Shown one piece after another: positions 5,949 through 15,703 of a stretch of DNA of 64,000 nucleotides (the stretch's first letter is position 1; every line of letters begins with the position of its first letter). This DNA comes from SYFT01 sp964471115 (lineage in GTDB: Bacteria > Acidobacteriota > Vicinamibacteria > Vicinamibacterales > SCN-69-37). The stretch covers positions 1-64,000 of the forward strand of contig CAYYFE010000007.1 in assembly GCA_964471115.1 (NCBI GenBank), given 5' to 3'. The notes beneath the pieces were generated by a model. It was not told the origin of the DNA. It saw only the letters and a list, made by a program, of their open reading frames with translations, and made no database searches. The translations under genes were made by a program, and so were the position numbers.

Positions 5949-8717
5949 CTACTCTGAACGCAGCGTCTCCACCGGATTGACCCGGGTCGCGGCCCACGCG
6001 GGGCGCAGCGCGGCCAGCGCGGCGACGCTCACGAGAATCAGCGTCGACACGGCGTAGATGCGCGGGTCGAACTCGCTCACGCCCCACAGGTGGCTCTGCA
6101 AGAGCCGGACACCCCAGACCGTGAGGCCCAGACCGGCGGCGACACCAAGCGCGCACGTGACGGCCGCGTGCCGGAACACCAGGCGCGCGATGTCGCGCGC
6201 GGTGGCGCCGATGGCCATGCGTACGCCGAACTCACGCCGGCGCTCACCGACCGCCTGCGACAACAGGCCGTACAAGCCGATGGCCGCCAGCAACACGGCG
6301 ATCCCACCCAGGAGCGACAACATCTGCGCGTACATCCGGGTCGTCGCCACCCCGCGATCGATCCAGTTGGACAACGACCGCGCGATGCCCAGCGGCAACG
6401 TGGCATCCAGCTCGGCCGCCGCGGCCGCGACGATCTCGTTCACCCGTGCCACGTCTACCCGGGAGCGCGCCAGCACGACGCTCTGCATTGCCAGATCCGC
6501 GCGGGTCAGGGGCAGGTACAGGATGTGATCGGGCGGCGCCGTGAGACTGTGGGTCAAGGCATCCGCCATGACGCCAACGACCACGAGATCGAGCACCGGG
6601 TTGAGCGCGGTCCTCGGCAACTGCACGCGTTCACCCACCACGTCTTCGCGCCCGAAGAAGGCGCGCGCCAGTGAGGCCGACACCACGGCCGAGGTGCCGG
6701 TCTCTCGGGTGTCGCGCAAGATGTCGGCGGGCTCGAAGTAGCGGCCGTGCAGGACGGGCAGGTCCAGGAGCGTCACAAAGCGCTCGTCGGTGGCCACTTC
6801 CCGGACCGACAACGGCGCCGTCCCATCGGCCCCAGGCCGTGTGACACGAGTCAGCCGGCTGTAGGCGAACGGATGCCCGGTAGCGAGACTCACCAACTCG
6901 AACGAGGGATTGGCGGCAAGCCTGGCGACCAATTCCTGGTTGTAGGTGACCATCCGGTCGGGGGTATACCCATGACCACGCAGTCCGACCCACTGCGCGA
7001 CGACGTTGTCGGGGGTGAAGCCGAGATCCACGCGACCGAGACGCTGGAGCGAGACGATGAGCAATGCGGCGCCGGTGACGAGTGCCAGCGACAGCGCGAG
7101 TTGCAGCGCCGACAAACCGGCCCGCACACGTGGCGCGCCGGCGACCGAGCGGCTGCCTGACTGCGACAGCGCGCGCTGCACCGTGACACGCAGGCCCAGC
7201 CACGACGGGGCGAGGCTGGCGAGGATGCCGCACACCACGGCCGTCGCGGTCGTCAGCAGCAGCACCGTCCGATCGATCGGCACGTCCGGCGGCGAAGGCA
7301 TCTGGCCCAGTCCCGGCAACAGGCCGAACTGGATGACCTGCTTGAGCGCAAACGCGAACGCCACGCCGACGCCCGCGCCGATGACGGCGAGCACGACGCC
7401 TTCGGTGAGCTGTTGCCGCACCAGACGCGCGCGGCTCGCGCCAAGGGCGAGGCGCACCGCGCGTTCACGCTGCGCGCGAATACCTTCGGCCAGCAGCAGA
7501 TTCGACGCGTTCGCACAGCCCAGGAGCAGCAACATCCCCGCCACGATCAGCAGCCCTGTGACCTGCCGTTGCAGTGTGGGACGCGAGAGTTCCTGCGGCC
7601 CGAGGCCGGCAAAGACGCGGGCACGCACGGTCTTGAACTTCTCGTTGTCGCCGGGGTGCCTCTCGGCCATCAGCGGAAACAGTGTGTCGAGTTCCGCCTG
7701 CGCCTCGGCGGCCGTCCGGCCGGCGGCCAGCCGGCCGATGAACATGTAGAACAAGCCGTCTGTCCGGCCGCGATACCGATCGGCAGCCGCCGCACCGAAG
7801 TGATTCACGTGTGCGTACGCCGCGCCGGGATACCAGACCTCCACCTGGCTCGTGGGTGTCGCACCGCCGAAGCCGCGCGGAGCCACACCCACGATGCGGA
7901 GAGGCCGGCCATTGAGATGGATGGTCTTGTCCAACGCGGCGTCAGGCGAACCGAACACACGCTCGGCCAGCGCGTACGACACCACCGTGACGGGCTGACC
8001 ATACGGCGGCAGGTCCTCGTCGATGGTGAACGCGCGTCCGGCGGCGAGACGCAGGCCAAGCACATCAAAGAAGTTCGCCGTGACAAAACCGGCCTGGGTG
8101 GTCGACGGCCGGGCGCCGGGAACGGCGAGACTTCCGCCCGACTCCTGCCAGCCCGCAAGCGACGCCATCGTCTGCGACCCCGCCCGAAGGTCGCCCAGGT
8201 TGGCGTAGGAAATCCCGCTCGGGCTCACGCCCCCCGTGTCACGCCACGTGCCGGACCAGACCACCACCAGTCGGTCGGGGTCGGTGACGGCCTTGGGCGG
8301 CGACCACAGCAGCCAGTTGCCCACGCTGACGATGGCGGTGGCGGGACCGATGGTCAACGCAAGGGTCGCGAGGACCGAGATCGAAAACCACGGACGCCGG
8401 CGCAGGCCGCGCACGGCCACGCGTGTGTCCTGCCAGAGCGCGGACAGCCACGCCCCTCGGGCCGGCGCGCCGGGCGCCGGCAGGTGCAGCGGCATGCGCG
8501 CTTCGGTGTCACGCAGGCGCCGCTCGAGCGCACCCGGCGCGTCGAGGTCCGTCAGCGCTTCCCGCTGGGCGTCCGAAGGCGTCGCCCCGGCGGCCACGCG
8601 CTCGCGGACCTGGTCATCAAGGTGCTGCGACAGTTCGTCGACGATCTCCGCCTCGCGCTCCGGGCGCAGGTGCAGTCCCTCGAGCCTGCGGCGAATCTCG
8701 GCAGTCCAGTCGGTCAT
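5949..8717 (-). CDS. ADOP-family permease (MacB/FtsX type)
   Basis: A 922-aa membrane protein of the acidobacterial duplicated orphan permease type. Residues 1-70 are the cytoplasmic permease prefix domain (RPEREAEIVDELSQHLDDQ), followed by two MacB-PCD plus FtsX units: TM about 115-135, a large periplasmic loop, a TM cluster at about 390-490 (GLLIVAGMLLLLGCANASNLL), a second loop, and three C-terminal TMs with the RRREFGVRMAIGA motif. There is no ATPase gene next to it, as is typical of the family, so the exported substrate and energy source are unknown. padR lies 6 bases upstream in the same operon. Confidence 0.93.
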   Translation of the reverse strand: MTDWTAEIRRRLEGLHLRPEREAEIVDELSQHLDDQVRERVAAGATPSDAQREALTDLDAPGALERRLRDTEARMPLHLPAPGAPARGAWLSALWQDTRVAVRGLRRRPWFSISVLATLALTIGPATAIVSVGNWLLWSPPKAVTDPDRLVVVWSGTWRDTGGVSPSGISYANLGDLRAGSQTMASLAGWQESGGSLAVPGARPSTTQAGFVTANFFDVLGLRLAAGRAFTIDEDLPPYGQPVTVVSYALAERVFGSPDAALDKTIHLNGRPLRIVGVAPRGFGGATPTSQVEVWYPGAAYAHVNHFGAAAADRYRGRTDGLFYMFIGRLAAGRTAAEAQAELDTLFPLMAERHPGDNEKFKTVRARVFAGLGPQELSRPTLQRQVTGLLIVAGMLLLLGCANASNLLLAEGIRAQRERAVRLALGASRARLVRQQLTEGVVLAVIGAGVGVAFAFALKQVIQFGLLPGLGQMPSPPDVPIDRTVLLLTTATAVVCGILASLAPSWLGLRVTVQRALSQSGSRSVAGAPRVRAGLSALQLALSLALVTGAALLIVSLQRLGRVDLGFTPDNVVAQWVGLRGHGYTPDRMVTYNQELVARLAANPSFELVSLATGHPFAYSRLTRVTRPGADGTAPLSVREVATDERFVTLLDLPVLHGRYFEPADILRDTRETGTSAVVSASLARAFFGREDVVGERVQLPRTALNPVLDLVVVGVMADALTHSLTAPPDHILYLPLTRADLAMQSVVLARSRVDVARVNEIVAAAAAELDATLPLGIARSLSNWIDRGVATTRMYAQMLSLLGGIAVLLAAIGLYGLLSQAVGERRREFGVRMAIGATARDIARLVFRHAAVTCALGVAAGLGLTVWGVRLLQSHLWGVSEFDPRIYAVSTLILVSVAALAALRPAWAATRVNPVETLRSE

Positions 8718-8723
8718 GGCGCC

Positions 8724-9059
8724 TCACAGTCCGGCGATGCGATTGACGGCGGTGGCGAAGACCTTCCAGCCGGTGCGCTGGGCTGCCAGCACCTTCCGGC
8801 CTTCGGCGGTGAGGCGATACATGCGGCGGCGCCGCTGTCCCGCCTGTTCGAGCCATGTCCCCTTGATCCAGCCGCGCCGTTCGAGCCGGTACAGCAGCGG
8901 ATAGAGCGACGCCACCTTGAACGTCAGCGCGCCCTTCGACCGGGCCTCGATCAGCTTGCCGATGTCGTAGCCGTGCCGCGCCCGGTCTTCGACGAGCGAC
9001 AGGATCAGCAGTTCGGCGCTTCCCTTCTTGAGCTCGGTCGCGGGCAGCCATCGCGTCAT
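8724..9059 (-). CDS. PadR-family transcriptional regulator
   Basis: A 111-aa winged-helix regulator: ELLILSLVEDRARHGYDIGKLIE is the PadR signature helix region, followed by the wing (SLYPLLYRLERRGWIKGTW) and the short C-terminal helix. PadR genes of this size regularly precede ADOP permeases, and here the genes are 6 bases apart. A palindrome overlaps its start codon (9058-9078), pointing to autoregulation. Confidence 0.92.
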   Translation of the reverse strand: MTRWLPATELKKGSAELLILSLVEDRARHGYDIGKLIEARSKGALTFKVASLYPLLYRLERRGWIKGTWLEQAGQRRRRMYRLTAEGRKVLAAQRTGWKVFATAVNRIAGL

Positions 9060-9078
9060 ATGTGTTGACGCAACATAT
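9058..9078. promoter_or_regulatory. Palindrome at the padR start, likely PadR operator
   Basis: The 21 bases contain ATGT...ACAT half-sites around GTTG-ACG-CAAC, close to the ATGT-N8-ACAT operator known for PadR proteins (here with 9 between). It overlaps the padR start codon and occupies most of the 30-bp gap to the tetR stop, so bound protein would block padR-permease expression. Confidence 0.45.
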
Positions 9079-9089
9079 CACGTCAGGGC

Positions 9090-9824
9090 CTATTCCCCCA
9101 GCAGCGCCTCCGCGAACAGGCGATCGCCGGTCTGCACGAGGGTGCCGACCCGCTTCACCTTGAGGGCCAGCGCCGCCATCGGCAGCAGCTGCCGGATGAG
9201 CCCCACCAGCGCCGTCGTCGCCCGCTGACCGGGGCTGCGGTCGAGCAGCCACCACAGGATGACGGCCAGATGGATCAGATAGAGCAGCCGGCCGAGCGCC
9301 GGCGCCAGGTCGCCGCGCGGCGCATCCTTCGCCCCGACCACCGCATCCTGGAACACCCGCTGCACGCGCTGGCGCGAAAAGGACGTCTCCGAGCCGAAGA
9401 GCCCATCCGGCTCCGGCGAGATCATCACGGCCGACAACGCCGACAGGGTGCGGCGGTGCGGCCCAAGCACCGCCAGGCTGGTCTCGAGCGCAAACAGGAA
9501 CCGCTCCCGCCACAACCCGGGACGCATCGCCTCTGCCTGCGTCAGTTGGGCCTGTGAGAGCTGGTCGTACAACGTCAAGACCACGGCCCGTTTGTTCGGG
9601 AAGTACCTGTACAGCAGCCCGACGCTCACGCCGGCGCGCTCGGCCACCTGCCGCAGCGTCGCCTCGGCATACCCCTGCTCGGCGATGAGACCGATGGCGG
9701 TCTGGTAGAGCTTGTCGCGCACGGCCAGGCCATGCCCGGTGGGCCCAGGCGGCCTTCCCCGTCGTCGTCGTGAAGCGTCTCCGCCATTTTCGGCCGATTT
9801 GACATTTTTAGTAAACACGTTCAC
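9090..9824 (-). CDS. TetR/AcrR-family regulator
   Basis: Up to 244 aa. The N-terminal HTH is clear at residues 37-82 (LYQTAIGLIAEQGYAEATLRQVAERAGVSVGLLYRYFPNK, split here at helices), and the C-terminal ligand domain is helical and diverged. The only in-frame start near the 5' end is GTG 9824, which lies inside a 20-bp palindrome. A divergent membrane SRPBCC gene starts 11 bases away and is the likely target. The ligand is unknown. Confidence 0.88.
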   Translation of the reverse strand: MNVFTKNVKSAENGGDASRRRRGRPPGPTGHGLAVRDKLYQTAIGLIAEQGYAEATLRQVAERAGVSVGLLYRYFPNKRAVVLTLYDQLSQAQLTQAEAMRPGLWRERFLFALETSLAVLGPHRRTLSALSAVMISPEPDGLFGSETSFSRQRVQRVFQDAVVGAKDAPRGDLAPALGRLLYLIHLAVILWWLLDRSPGQRATTALVGLIRQLLPMAALALKVKRVGTLVQTGDRLFAEALLGE

Positions 9825-9827
9825 TAA
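9808..9827. promoter_or_regulatory. Likely TetR operator between divergent genes
   Basis: TTAGTAAACACGTTCACTAA pairs at 8 of 10 positions as an inverted repeat, is AT-rich against its surroundings and lies between the divergent starts at 9824 and 9836. It would control both tetR and the SRPBCC gene. Confidence 0.55.
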
Positions 9828-9835
9828 TATACCTC

Positions 9836-10819
9836 ATGTTGCCGTCCCTACCCCACGAACCGCTACCCCGCTTCTGGCGCGCCACCTGGCGACCAACCCC
9901 CGTCCTGGTCGCGGGCATGGCGGGCGCTATCGCGTGCGTGGCCATGGTCGGCCTGGGCGTCACGGTGTTCCGCGAATATGGCCTCATGTTGTTCCTGGCC
10001 TCGCCGTTCTTCATGGGGCTGGTGGTGGGCTACTTTCTCACTCTCGGCGACCCGCAATCCACCGGCCGCACCGTCGCCGCGCTGGCTGTCGCGTTCCTGC
10101 TGTCCTCGTCGATGATGGTGATGCTGACGATTGAGGGAGTGGTGTGTCTCGTCATGGCGGCGCCACTCGCGGTGCCGCTGGCCCTGATGGGAGCCGCGGC
10201 CGGCGCCGCGGCGGGCCGCGAGGCCAGTTCGTGGGCGATGGCGATCGGGGTGCTGGTCGTGCCCGCCGGGTGGGGACTTGAAGCCGCCGTCCCGCCGGCC
10301 GACACCCTCTACGAAGTCCGATCCGCGATCGAGATCGACGCGGCGCCCGAGGACGTGTGGCCCCACGTGCTGGCGTTCCCGCCCCTGCCGGAACCCACCG
10401 AGTGGTACTTCAAGACCGGCCTGGCGTATCCGAGGGAAGCGCGCATCGAGGGCTCCGGCGTCGGCGCGGTTCGATACTGCGAATTTTCGACCGGGCCCTT
10501 CATCGAGCCGATTACGGCGTGGGAACCGGCGCGCCGCCTGTCGTTCGACGTCACGTCGTCACCGGCGCCGCTGCGCGAGCTCTCTCCGTGGGACGGTGTG
10601 CATCCGCCCCATCTGGACGGCTACCTCAACAGCCGGCGCGGCGAGTTCCGGTTGATCCCGCTGCCCAATGGCCGTACTCGGCTGGAAGGCAGCACGTGGT
10701 ACACACTCGACATGGCGCCGGCCGGCTACTGGCGCTGGGTCACCGACAGGATCATCGGGCGGATTCACGAGCGCGTCCTGAATCACATCCGTCTTCAAGC
10801 AGAAGTCGCGTCAGCGTGA
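9836..10819 (+). CDS. Membrane protein with C-terminal SRPBCC domain
   Basis: A 327-aa protein. Residues about 22-155 hold four or five hydrophobic membrane segments with many Gly and Ala. Residues about 160-320 look like an SRPBCC/polyketide-cyclase-type ligand-binding domain (SAIEIDAAPEDVWPHVLAF, then CEFSTGPFIEPITAWEPARR and a long C-terminal helix). Such domains bind lipids or aromatic compounds; the substrate is unknown. Probably controlled by the divergent TetR. The 3' end overlaps the opposite membrane-protein gene by 9 bases. Confidence 0.75.
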   Translation: MLPSLPHEPLPRFWRATWRPTPVLVAGMAGAIACVAMVGLGVTVFREYGLMLFLASPFFMGLVVGYFLTLGDPQSTGRTVAALAVAFLLSSSMMVMLTIEGVVCLVMAAPLAVPLALMGAAAGAAAGREASSWAMAIGVLVVPAGWGLEAAVPPADTLYEVRSAIEIDAAPEDVWPHVLAFPPLPEPTEWYFKTGLAYPREARIEGSGVGAVRYCEFSTGPFIEPITAWEPARRLSFDVTSSPAPLRELSPWDGVHPPHLDGYLNSRRGEFRLIPLPNGRTRLEGSTWYTLDMAPAGYWRWVTDRIIGRIHERVLNHIRLQAEVASA

Positions 10820-11494
10820 TACCAGCCAGTCGGCAATCGCGCGCCACCACGGCGTCTGCTGCGAAAAGAACCGCGCCAGTTCCGAGGCCAGCACGGCAAG
10901 GCCGACCCACACGCTGAGCGGGTGCGGCCGGCCTCGGGTCCACCAGTCGTGCGCCGGCTGGGCCATCAACAACGCGAGAAAATACGGCACGAACAGCGCC
11001 GGACTGTCGAACCCGGGAATCCGGCCGATCGCGGCCGGCAGCAGGGCCAGCGTCGCCAGCAGCATCAGGCGCCGATGCAGATCGGGTGTGCCACGCCGCC
11101 ACAGGCCCGCGCCGACGATCACCGTGAAGGCCAACAAGTCACCGAGCGGAATGATCAGGAATCCCAGCGCTTCATCGGGATTCCCAGTGGCGGCGTCGCG
11201 ACGGGCGGCGGCAATCGCCACGAGGTACCCCAGCACGATCATCGCCAGCGCCAACGCGGCGCCGGCCAGGCCCAGCCGGCGATGCGTCTCGCGGCGCCCG
11301 CTTTCGACGAGCCACACCTGCAGGCCAAACAGCAGCACCCACGCGGTGAACACGAGCCCATGGATGCGGGTCAGCGCCATCAGCGGCGGCGCATCCGAGG
11401 GTCGCAGGTAATAGGTCGGCGCGAATCCAGCGAAAACCGTGGCGACGATCGCCACGACCATGACTGGATAGAACCAGCCTCGGGCTGGTGTCAT
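10811..11494 (-). CDS. Multi-pass membrane protein of unknown function
   Basis: About 227 aa from the ATG at 11494 (an upstream ATG at 11524 is possible but would overlap rlmN). There are six or seven predicted membrane helices. His residues at helix ends (TRIHGLVFTAWVLLFGLQ, THRRLGLAG, LHRRLMLLA) recall cytochrome b-like or DUF-type membrane proteins, but there is no firm heme motif. It diverges from rlmN with essentially no intergenic space. Confidence 0.7.
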   Translation of the reverse strand: MTPARGWFYPVMVVAIVATVFAGFAPTYYLRPSDAPPLMALTRIHGLVFTAWVLLFGLQVWLVESGRRETHRRLGLAGAALALAMIVLGYLVAIAAARRDAATGNPDEALGFLIIPLGDLLAFTVIVGAGLWRRGTPDLHRRLMLLATLALLPAAIGRIPGFDSPALFVPYFLALLMAQPAHDWWTRGRPHPLSVWVGLAVLASELARFFSQQTPWWRAIADWLVSR

Positions 11495-11507
11495 GATGGA
11501 GCGCATG

Positions 11508-12596
<1,089 letters not shown>

Positions 12597-12613
12597 CGGG
12601 GACGGCGGTCACC

Positions 12614-12641
12614 CGTAGCGCGGCCGGTTCTTCCGGCCGCG
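12614..12641 (+). repeat. CGTAGCGCGGCCGG hairpin element, copy 1
   Basis: CGTAG followed by a 9-bp perfect stem (CGCGGCCGG, loop TTCTT, CCGGCCGCG). A second copy with the same CGTAGCGCGGCCGG start lies at 16256-16288 inside another repeat array. It sits in the convergent space after rlmN, 18 bases past the stop, and may serve as a terminator for it. Confidence 0.6.
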
Positions 12642-12656
12642 ATCACGGCACTCCGC

Positions 12657-12713
12657 ACTTGCCGCCACTCGCCGCTACTTGCCGCCACTTGCCGCTACTC
12701 GCCGCTACTCGCC
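12657..12713 (-). repeat. 10-bp tandem repeat array A1 at the blaR1 stop
   Basis: About 5.5 decamers of consensus RAGTRGCGGC when read on the minus strand. The blaR1 stop codon TAG (12705-12707) is part of the first unit (GAG-TAG-CGGC), and the array runs on downstream of blaR1 in its sense direction, filling the gap to rlmN. Confidence 0.9.
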
Positions 12714-14522
12714 CAGCGTAAAGTTCACCGTCACTGTCATGATGACGGGCACGGGTTGTCCGTTGAGCTGGGTCGGCTCGAACTCCCACTGCAGGACCGC
12801 GTCGAGGGCGGCCTGATCGAGCAACGCCACGGGGCGAATCACACGCGCATTGGACACCCGGCCATCCTGGTCGATGCTGATCTCCAGGATGACGATGCCC
12901 TGCACCTTGGCGTCCTGTGCCTCGGGCGGGTACACCGCATTGACGTGCTTGAGCTTCTTCGGCTCCTTGATCACGCCGCCAATGCGCAGCGGCGGGTCGC
13001 CCGCATTCCACGTCGGCGGCGGCGCCTGCGGCGGCGCCGGAATGCCCCGGGCGGCGAGTTGCTCGGCAAACGCCAGCCGCAACTGCAACTCGGCCACTTG
13101 TGCCCGGAGCGCCGCGGTCTCGTCAGCGACCACGGTCCGCTGGGCGGGAGGCGGGGCCACGAGTGGGTTGCCACCTTCGTCGAGGCGGAAAGCCACCGTC
13201 ACGGTCATGATCACCGGGACCGGCTGGCCGTTGAGCTCTGTCGGCGTGAACTGCCACTGGCGCACGGCGTCAAGAGCCGCGTCGTCGAGCAGCGCCACCG
13301 GTCGAAGCACACGCGCGTCGGACACGAAGCCAGCCGCGTCGATCATCACTTCAAGGATCACGATGCCCTGGACACGGGCAGAGCGCGCGATGTCGGGATA
13401 CACGGGATTGACGTGCTTGATCTTGATCGGCTCCTTGATGGCGCCGCCGACGCGCACGGCCTGCTGCGGATCCTGCGGCGCCGGCGCTGCGCCCGGCGCA
13501 GCGGGTGCCGGGGACGCCGCCCGCAGCGCGGCCAGCGGCACGATCGCCAGCGCCATCGCGCCGGCCACGAGGGTCGCGACGACGGTGCGGCCCTTCCGAT
13601 TGACTCCGGGATTCAGTATCGCCATCACTCGTCCCTCCAATTGCGATCGTCTGGCCATCGCCATCACCGACGCCGCGCTCACGCGCGTGTCGTCACACTC
13701 GTCGGCCAACGTCACCAGGTCCGACGCATAGTCGGTCGCCCGGGTCCCGAAGGCCAGCACCAGGTCGTCACACGCGCGTTCCCGTTCGTCCCGCAGGCGC
13801 CGCACCGCCACCCACGCCAGCGGCTGCATCCACCAGAGTGCGGTCGTGAGGTCGGCCACCGTCTGCCACCACGCGTCGCGTCGCCGCACGTGTCCCAGTT
13901 CATGCACCAGCACGGTATCGAGCCGGCTGTCGGACCACTGGCGCGCCGCCGCCGGCACCATGACGATCGGCCGTCGCCAGCCCCACGTCGCAGGCATGAT
14001 GTCGGCCGGTCCTTCCCGCAGGTCGTACCGCCGGACGCCGAGCCACCCGGCGACCACGTCGGCCCGCTGCGTGATTCGCGAGTCCATGACGATGCGGGTC
14101 GCGCGCGCGATGGCGCGCGCCCGACGGCGTCCGCGCACCGATCGCCCCAGCATGGCCATCGCGCCAGCGGCCCACACGAGCACCATCACGCTGACCAGGA
14201 CGGACGGCAGCGGAGATCGCCCGGCCCCCGCCGCAGCTGCGGCGCCAGAGGTGACGCCGCTCACGGCGGCCGTCGTTTCGAAGGTCATCGCCAGGTCAGG
14301 GGCCTGCGGCCGCAGCACCGCCGGCCACCATGACACATCGAGTGCCGGCACCACGCCGCGCGCCATCGGCAGCAGCAGCGTGGCGACACAGGCGGCCACC
14401 CACACCGCGTGACGCGACGCCGCCGAGGCCCGCGCCATCAACGCGGTCACGCCCCAGGCGGCGGCCAACACCAGCGAGACCTTCAGGCCGAGGTCGAGCA
14501 CCCACGCGAGATCGCCGGTCAT
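12705..14522 (-). CDS. BlaR1/M56-type membrane metallopeptidase with two TonB C-terminal domains
   Basis: A 605-aa sensor-type protein. TM helices lie near residues 9-30, 37-57 and 105-127. The M56 gluzincin motif HELGH is at 207-211 with ERACDD downstream, and there is another TM at about 320-335. The rest is periplasmic: one TonB C-terminal domain at about 350-455 (KHVNPVYPDIARSARVQG), a short coiled linker, and a second at about 515-605 (KHVNAVYPPEAQDAKVQG). The paired domains are near duplicates. The partner repressor gene blaI is directly upstream (TGATG overlap). It likely cleaves BlaI-type repressor upon an envelope signal; beta-lactam sensing is not shown because there is no penicillin-binding sensor domain. 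Confidence 0.9.
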   Translation of the reverse strand: MTGDLAWVLDLGLKVSLVLAAAWGVTALMARASAASRHAVWVAACVATLLLPMARGVVPALDVSWWPAVLRPQAPDLAMTFETTAAVSGVTSGAAAAAGAGRSPLPSVLVSVMVLVWAAGAMAMLGRSVRGRRRARAIARATRIVMDSRITQRADVVAGWLGVRRYDLREGPADIMPATWGWRRPIVMVPAAARQWSDSRLDTVLVHELGHVRRRDAWWQTVADLTTALWWMQPLAWVAVRRLRDERERACDDLVLAFGTRATDYASDLVTLADECDDTRVSAASVMAMARRSQLEGRVMAILNPGVNRKGRTVVATLVAGAMALAIVPLAALRAASPAPAAPGAAPAPQDPQQAVRVGGAIKEPIKIKHVNPVYPDIARSARVQGIVILEVMIDAAGFVSDARVLRPVALLDDAALDAVRQWQFTPTELNGQPVPVIMTVTVAFRLDEGGNPLVAPPPAQRTVVADETAALRAQVAELQLRLAFAEQLAARGIPAPPQAPPPTWNAGDPPLRIGGVIKEPKKLKHVNAVYPPEAQDAKVQGIVILEISIDQDGRVSNARVIRPVALLDQAALDAVLQWEFEPTQLNGQPVPVIMTVTVNFTLGE

Positions 14523-14911
14523 CAGCGGCCTTCCTTTCGCGCGTCGGCAATACGCTGCAGCAGGTCTTCGCGCTGCTTCTTCGTCAGCTTGCGATCGGAG
14601 GCATCAAGCAGGGCCACCATCGCGGCCTCGGTCGAGCCGTCAAAAAACGTCCGCACGAGGTGGCGCACCGCCGAGATCCGTTCGGTCTCCCTGGCGACCG
14701 TGGCTTCATAGATGTAGCGAGGCCCGTCCTCCTCGTGGCGCACGTGGCCCTTGTCCTCGAGGATGCGCAGGTGCGCGCGCACGGCCGAATAACTGGGCGG
14801 GTCGGGCATCTCGGCCTGGACCTGCGCCGCGGTGGCGCGCCGCAGCCGGTGCAGGACGTCCATGATCTGGCGTTCACGCCTCGACAACGAGAGGGCAAGG
14901 GGACGGGTCAT
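14522..14911 (-). CDS. BlaI/MecI/CopY-family repressor
   Basis: A 129-aa winged-helix repressor beginning MTRPLALSLSRRERQIMDVL. The recognition region is SYSAVRAHLRILEDKGHVRHEEDG, and the C-terminal dimerisation part holds the usual cleavage region (ISAVRHLVRTFFDGS). A longer upstream frame to 15043 exists only because the decamer array is stop-free on this strand; ATG 14911 is the family-consistent start. It is translationally coupled to blaR1. Confidence 0.93.
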   Translation of the reverse strand: MTRPLALSLSRRERQIMDVLHRLRRATAAQVQAEMPDPPSYSAVRAHLRILEDKGHVRHEEDGPRYIYEATVARETERISAVRHLVRTFFDGSTEAAMVALLDASDRKLTKKQREDLLQRIADARKEGR

Positions 14912-14940
14912 GCGGTGTGCTGAAAACTTAGCACATGAGG

Positions 14941-15060
14941 CAAGTGGCGGCAAGTGGCGGCGAGTAGCGGCAAGTGGCGGCGAGTGGCGGCGGGTGGCGG
15001 CAAGGGGCGGCGAGTAGCGGCAGGTAGCGGCGAGTGGCGGCAAGTGGCGGCAAGTGGCGG
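14941..15060 (+). repeat. 10-bp tandem repeat array A2, twelve units
   Basis: Exactly twelve decamers of the form CRRGTRGCGG (for example CAAGTGGCGG, CGAGTAGCGG). It lies between the divergent blaI and S23-type genes and is G-rich on the plus strand, i.e. in the 5' region of the plus-strand gene. This is the one decamer array not at a stop codon. Nothing else is evident in 14912-15152 apart from the short blaI promoter region. Confidence 0.95.
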
Positions 15061-15152
15061 CGGCGGGGAGGGGGCGAGTACGCAGAACTTGCCAGGCGTG
15101 GTCCGCCGGGCAAGGGGGTGGGCTGGCATTGCGGATGCACCTGCGAAGTCAC

Positions 15153-15515
15153 ATGGCACATCGATTGGAGGACCTGTTTGCTCTGAAGGTGGCACGCCAA
15201 CTGAAGATCGAGGTTTACACGTTGCTCAGACAGTCACGCGCGCACCGCGATCTCGAGTTTGCGGGCCAACTCCGCGCGGCTGCCGCATCCATCGAATCAA
15301 ACATCGCAGAAGGCTACCGACGACCGAAGCGCGACTTCGCGCGATTCCTGTTGATCGCCAGGACCTCCCTCGACGAAGTTGAAGTGCGGCTCCGCGATGG
15401 AGTTGACCGCGGCCACTACGGGCCTGAGACAGTCGCGCGGTTCGACGGCCAGCTCCGCCTCACAACGGCCGCCATCATGCGCCTGCGTCGCTCACTGCTG
15501 ACCCGCGGCGAGTAG
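15153..15515 (+). CDS. Four-helix-bundle protein (S23 / 23S-IVS family)
   Basis: A 120-aa helical protein starting MAHRLEDLFALKVARQLK. The family hallmark (SNIAEGYRR.....FARFLLIARTSLDEVE) is well preserved. Homologues were first found in intervening sequences of 23S rRNA genes, but most, as here, stand alone, and their function is not established (nucleic-acid binding and diversity-element partners have been proposed). An ATG at 15135 is possible. It is flanked on both sides by decamer arrays, and its own end is GCGAG-TAG-CGCC, like the repeat unit. Confidence 0.88.
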   Translation: MAHRLEDLFALKVARQLKIEVYTLLRQSRAHRDLEFAGQLRAAAASIESNIAEGYRRPKRDFARFLLIARTSLDEVEVRLRDGVDRGHYGPETVARFDGQLRLTTAAIMRLRRSLLTRGE

Positions 15516-15520
15516 CGCCC

Positions 15521-15703
15521 CTTGTCGCCACTTGCCGCCACTTGCCGCTACTCGCCGCCACCCGCCGCCACTTGCCGCCACTCGCCGCTACTCGCCGCTA
15601 CCCGCCGCCACTCGCCGCCACCCGCCGCTACTTGCCGCCACTCGCCGCTACTTGCCGCCACTCGCCGCTACTCGCCGCTACTTGCCGCCACTTGCCGCTA
15701 CTT
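15521..15703 (-). repeat. 10-bp tandem repeat array A3, eighteen units
   Basis: Eighteen decamers plus a partial one, on the minus strand RRGTRGCGGC. The first unit provides the stop codon of the minus-strand gene at 15698-16168 (AAG-TAG-CGGC) and the array extends through the whole gap to the S23-type gene. It is G-rich on the sense strand of the minus gene. Confidence 0.95.

Noticed and set aside
14941..15703. CRISPR array
   Set aside because: Units are 10 bp, directly adjacent, without unique spacers, and there are no cas genes.
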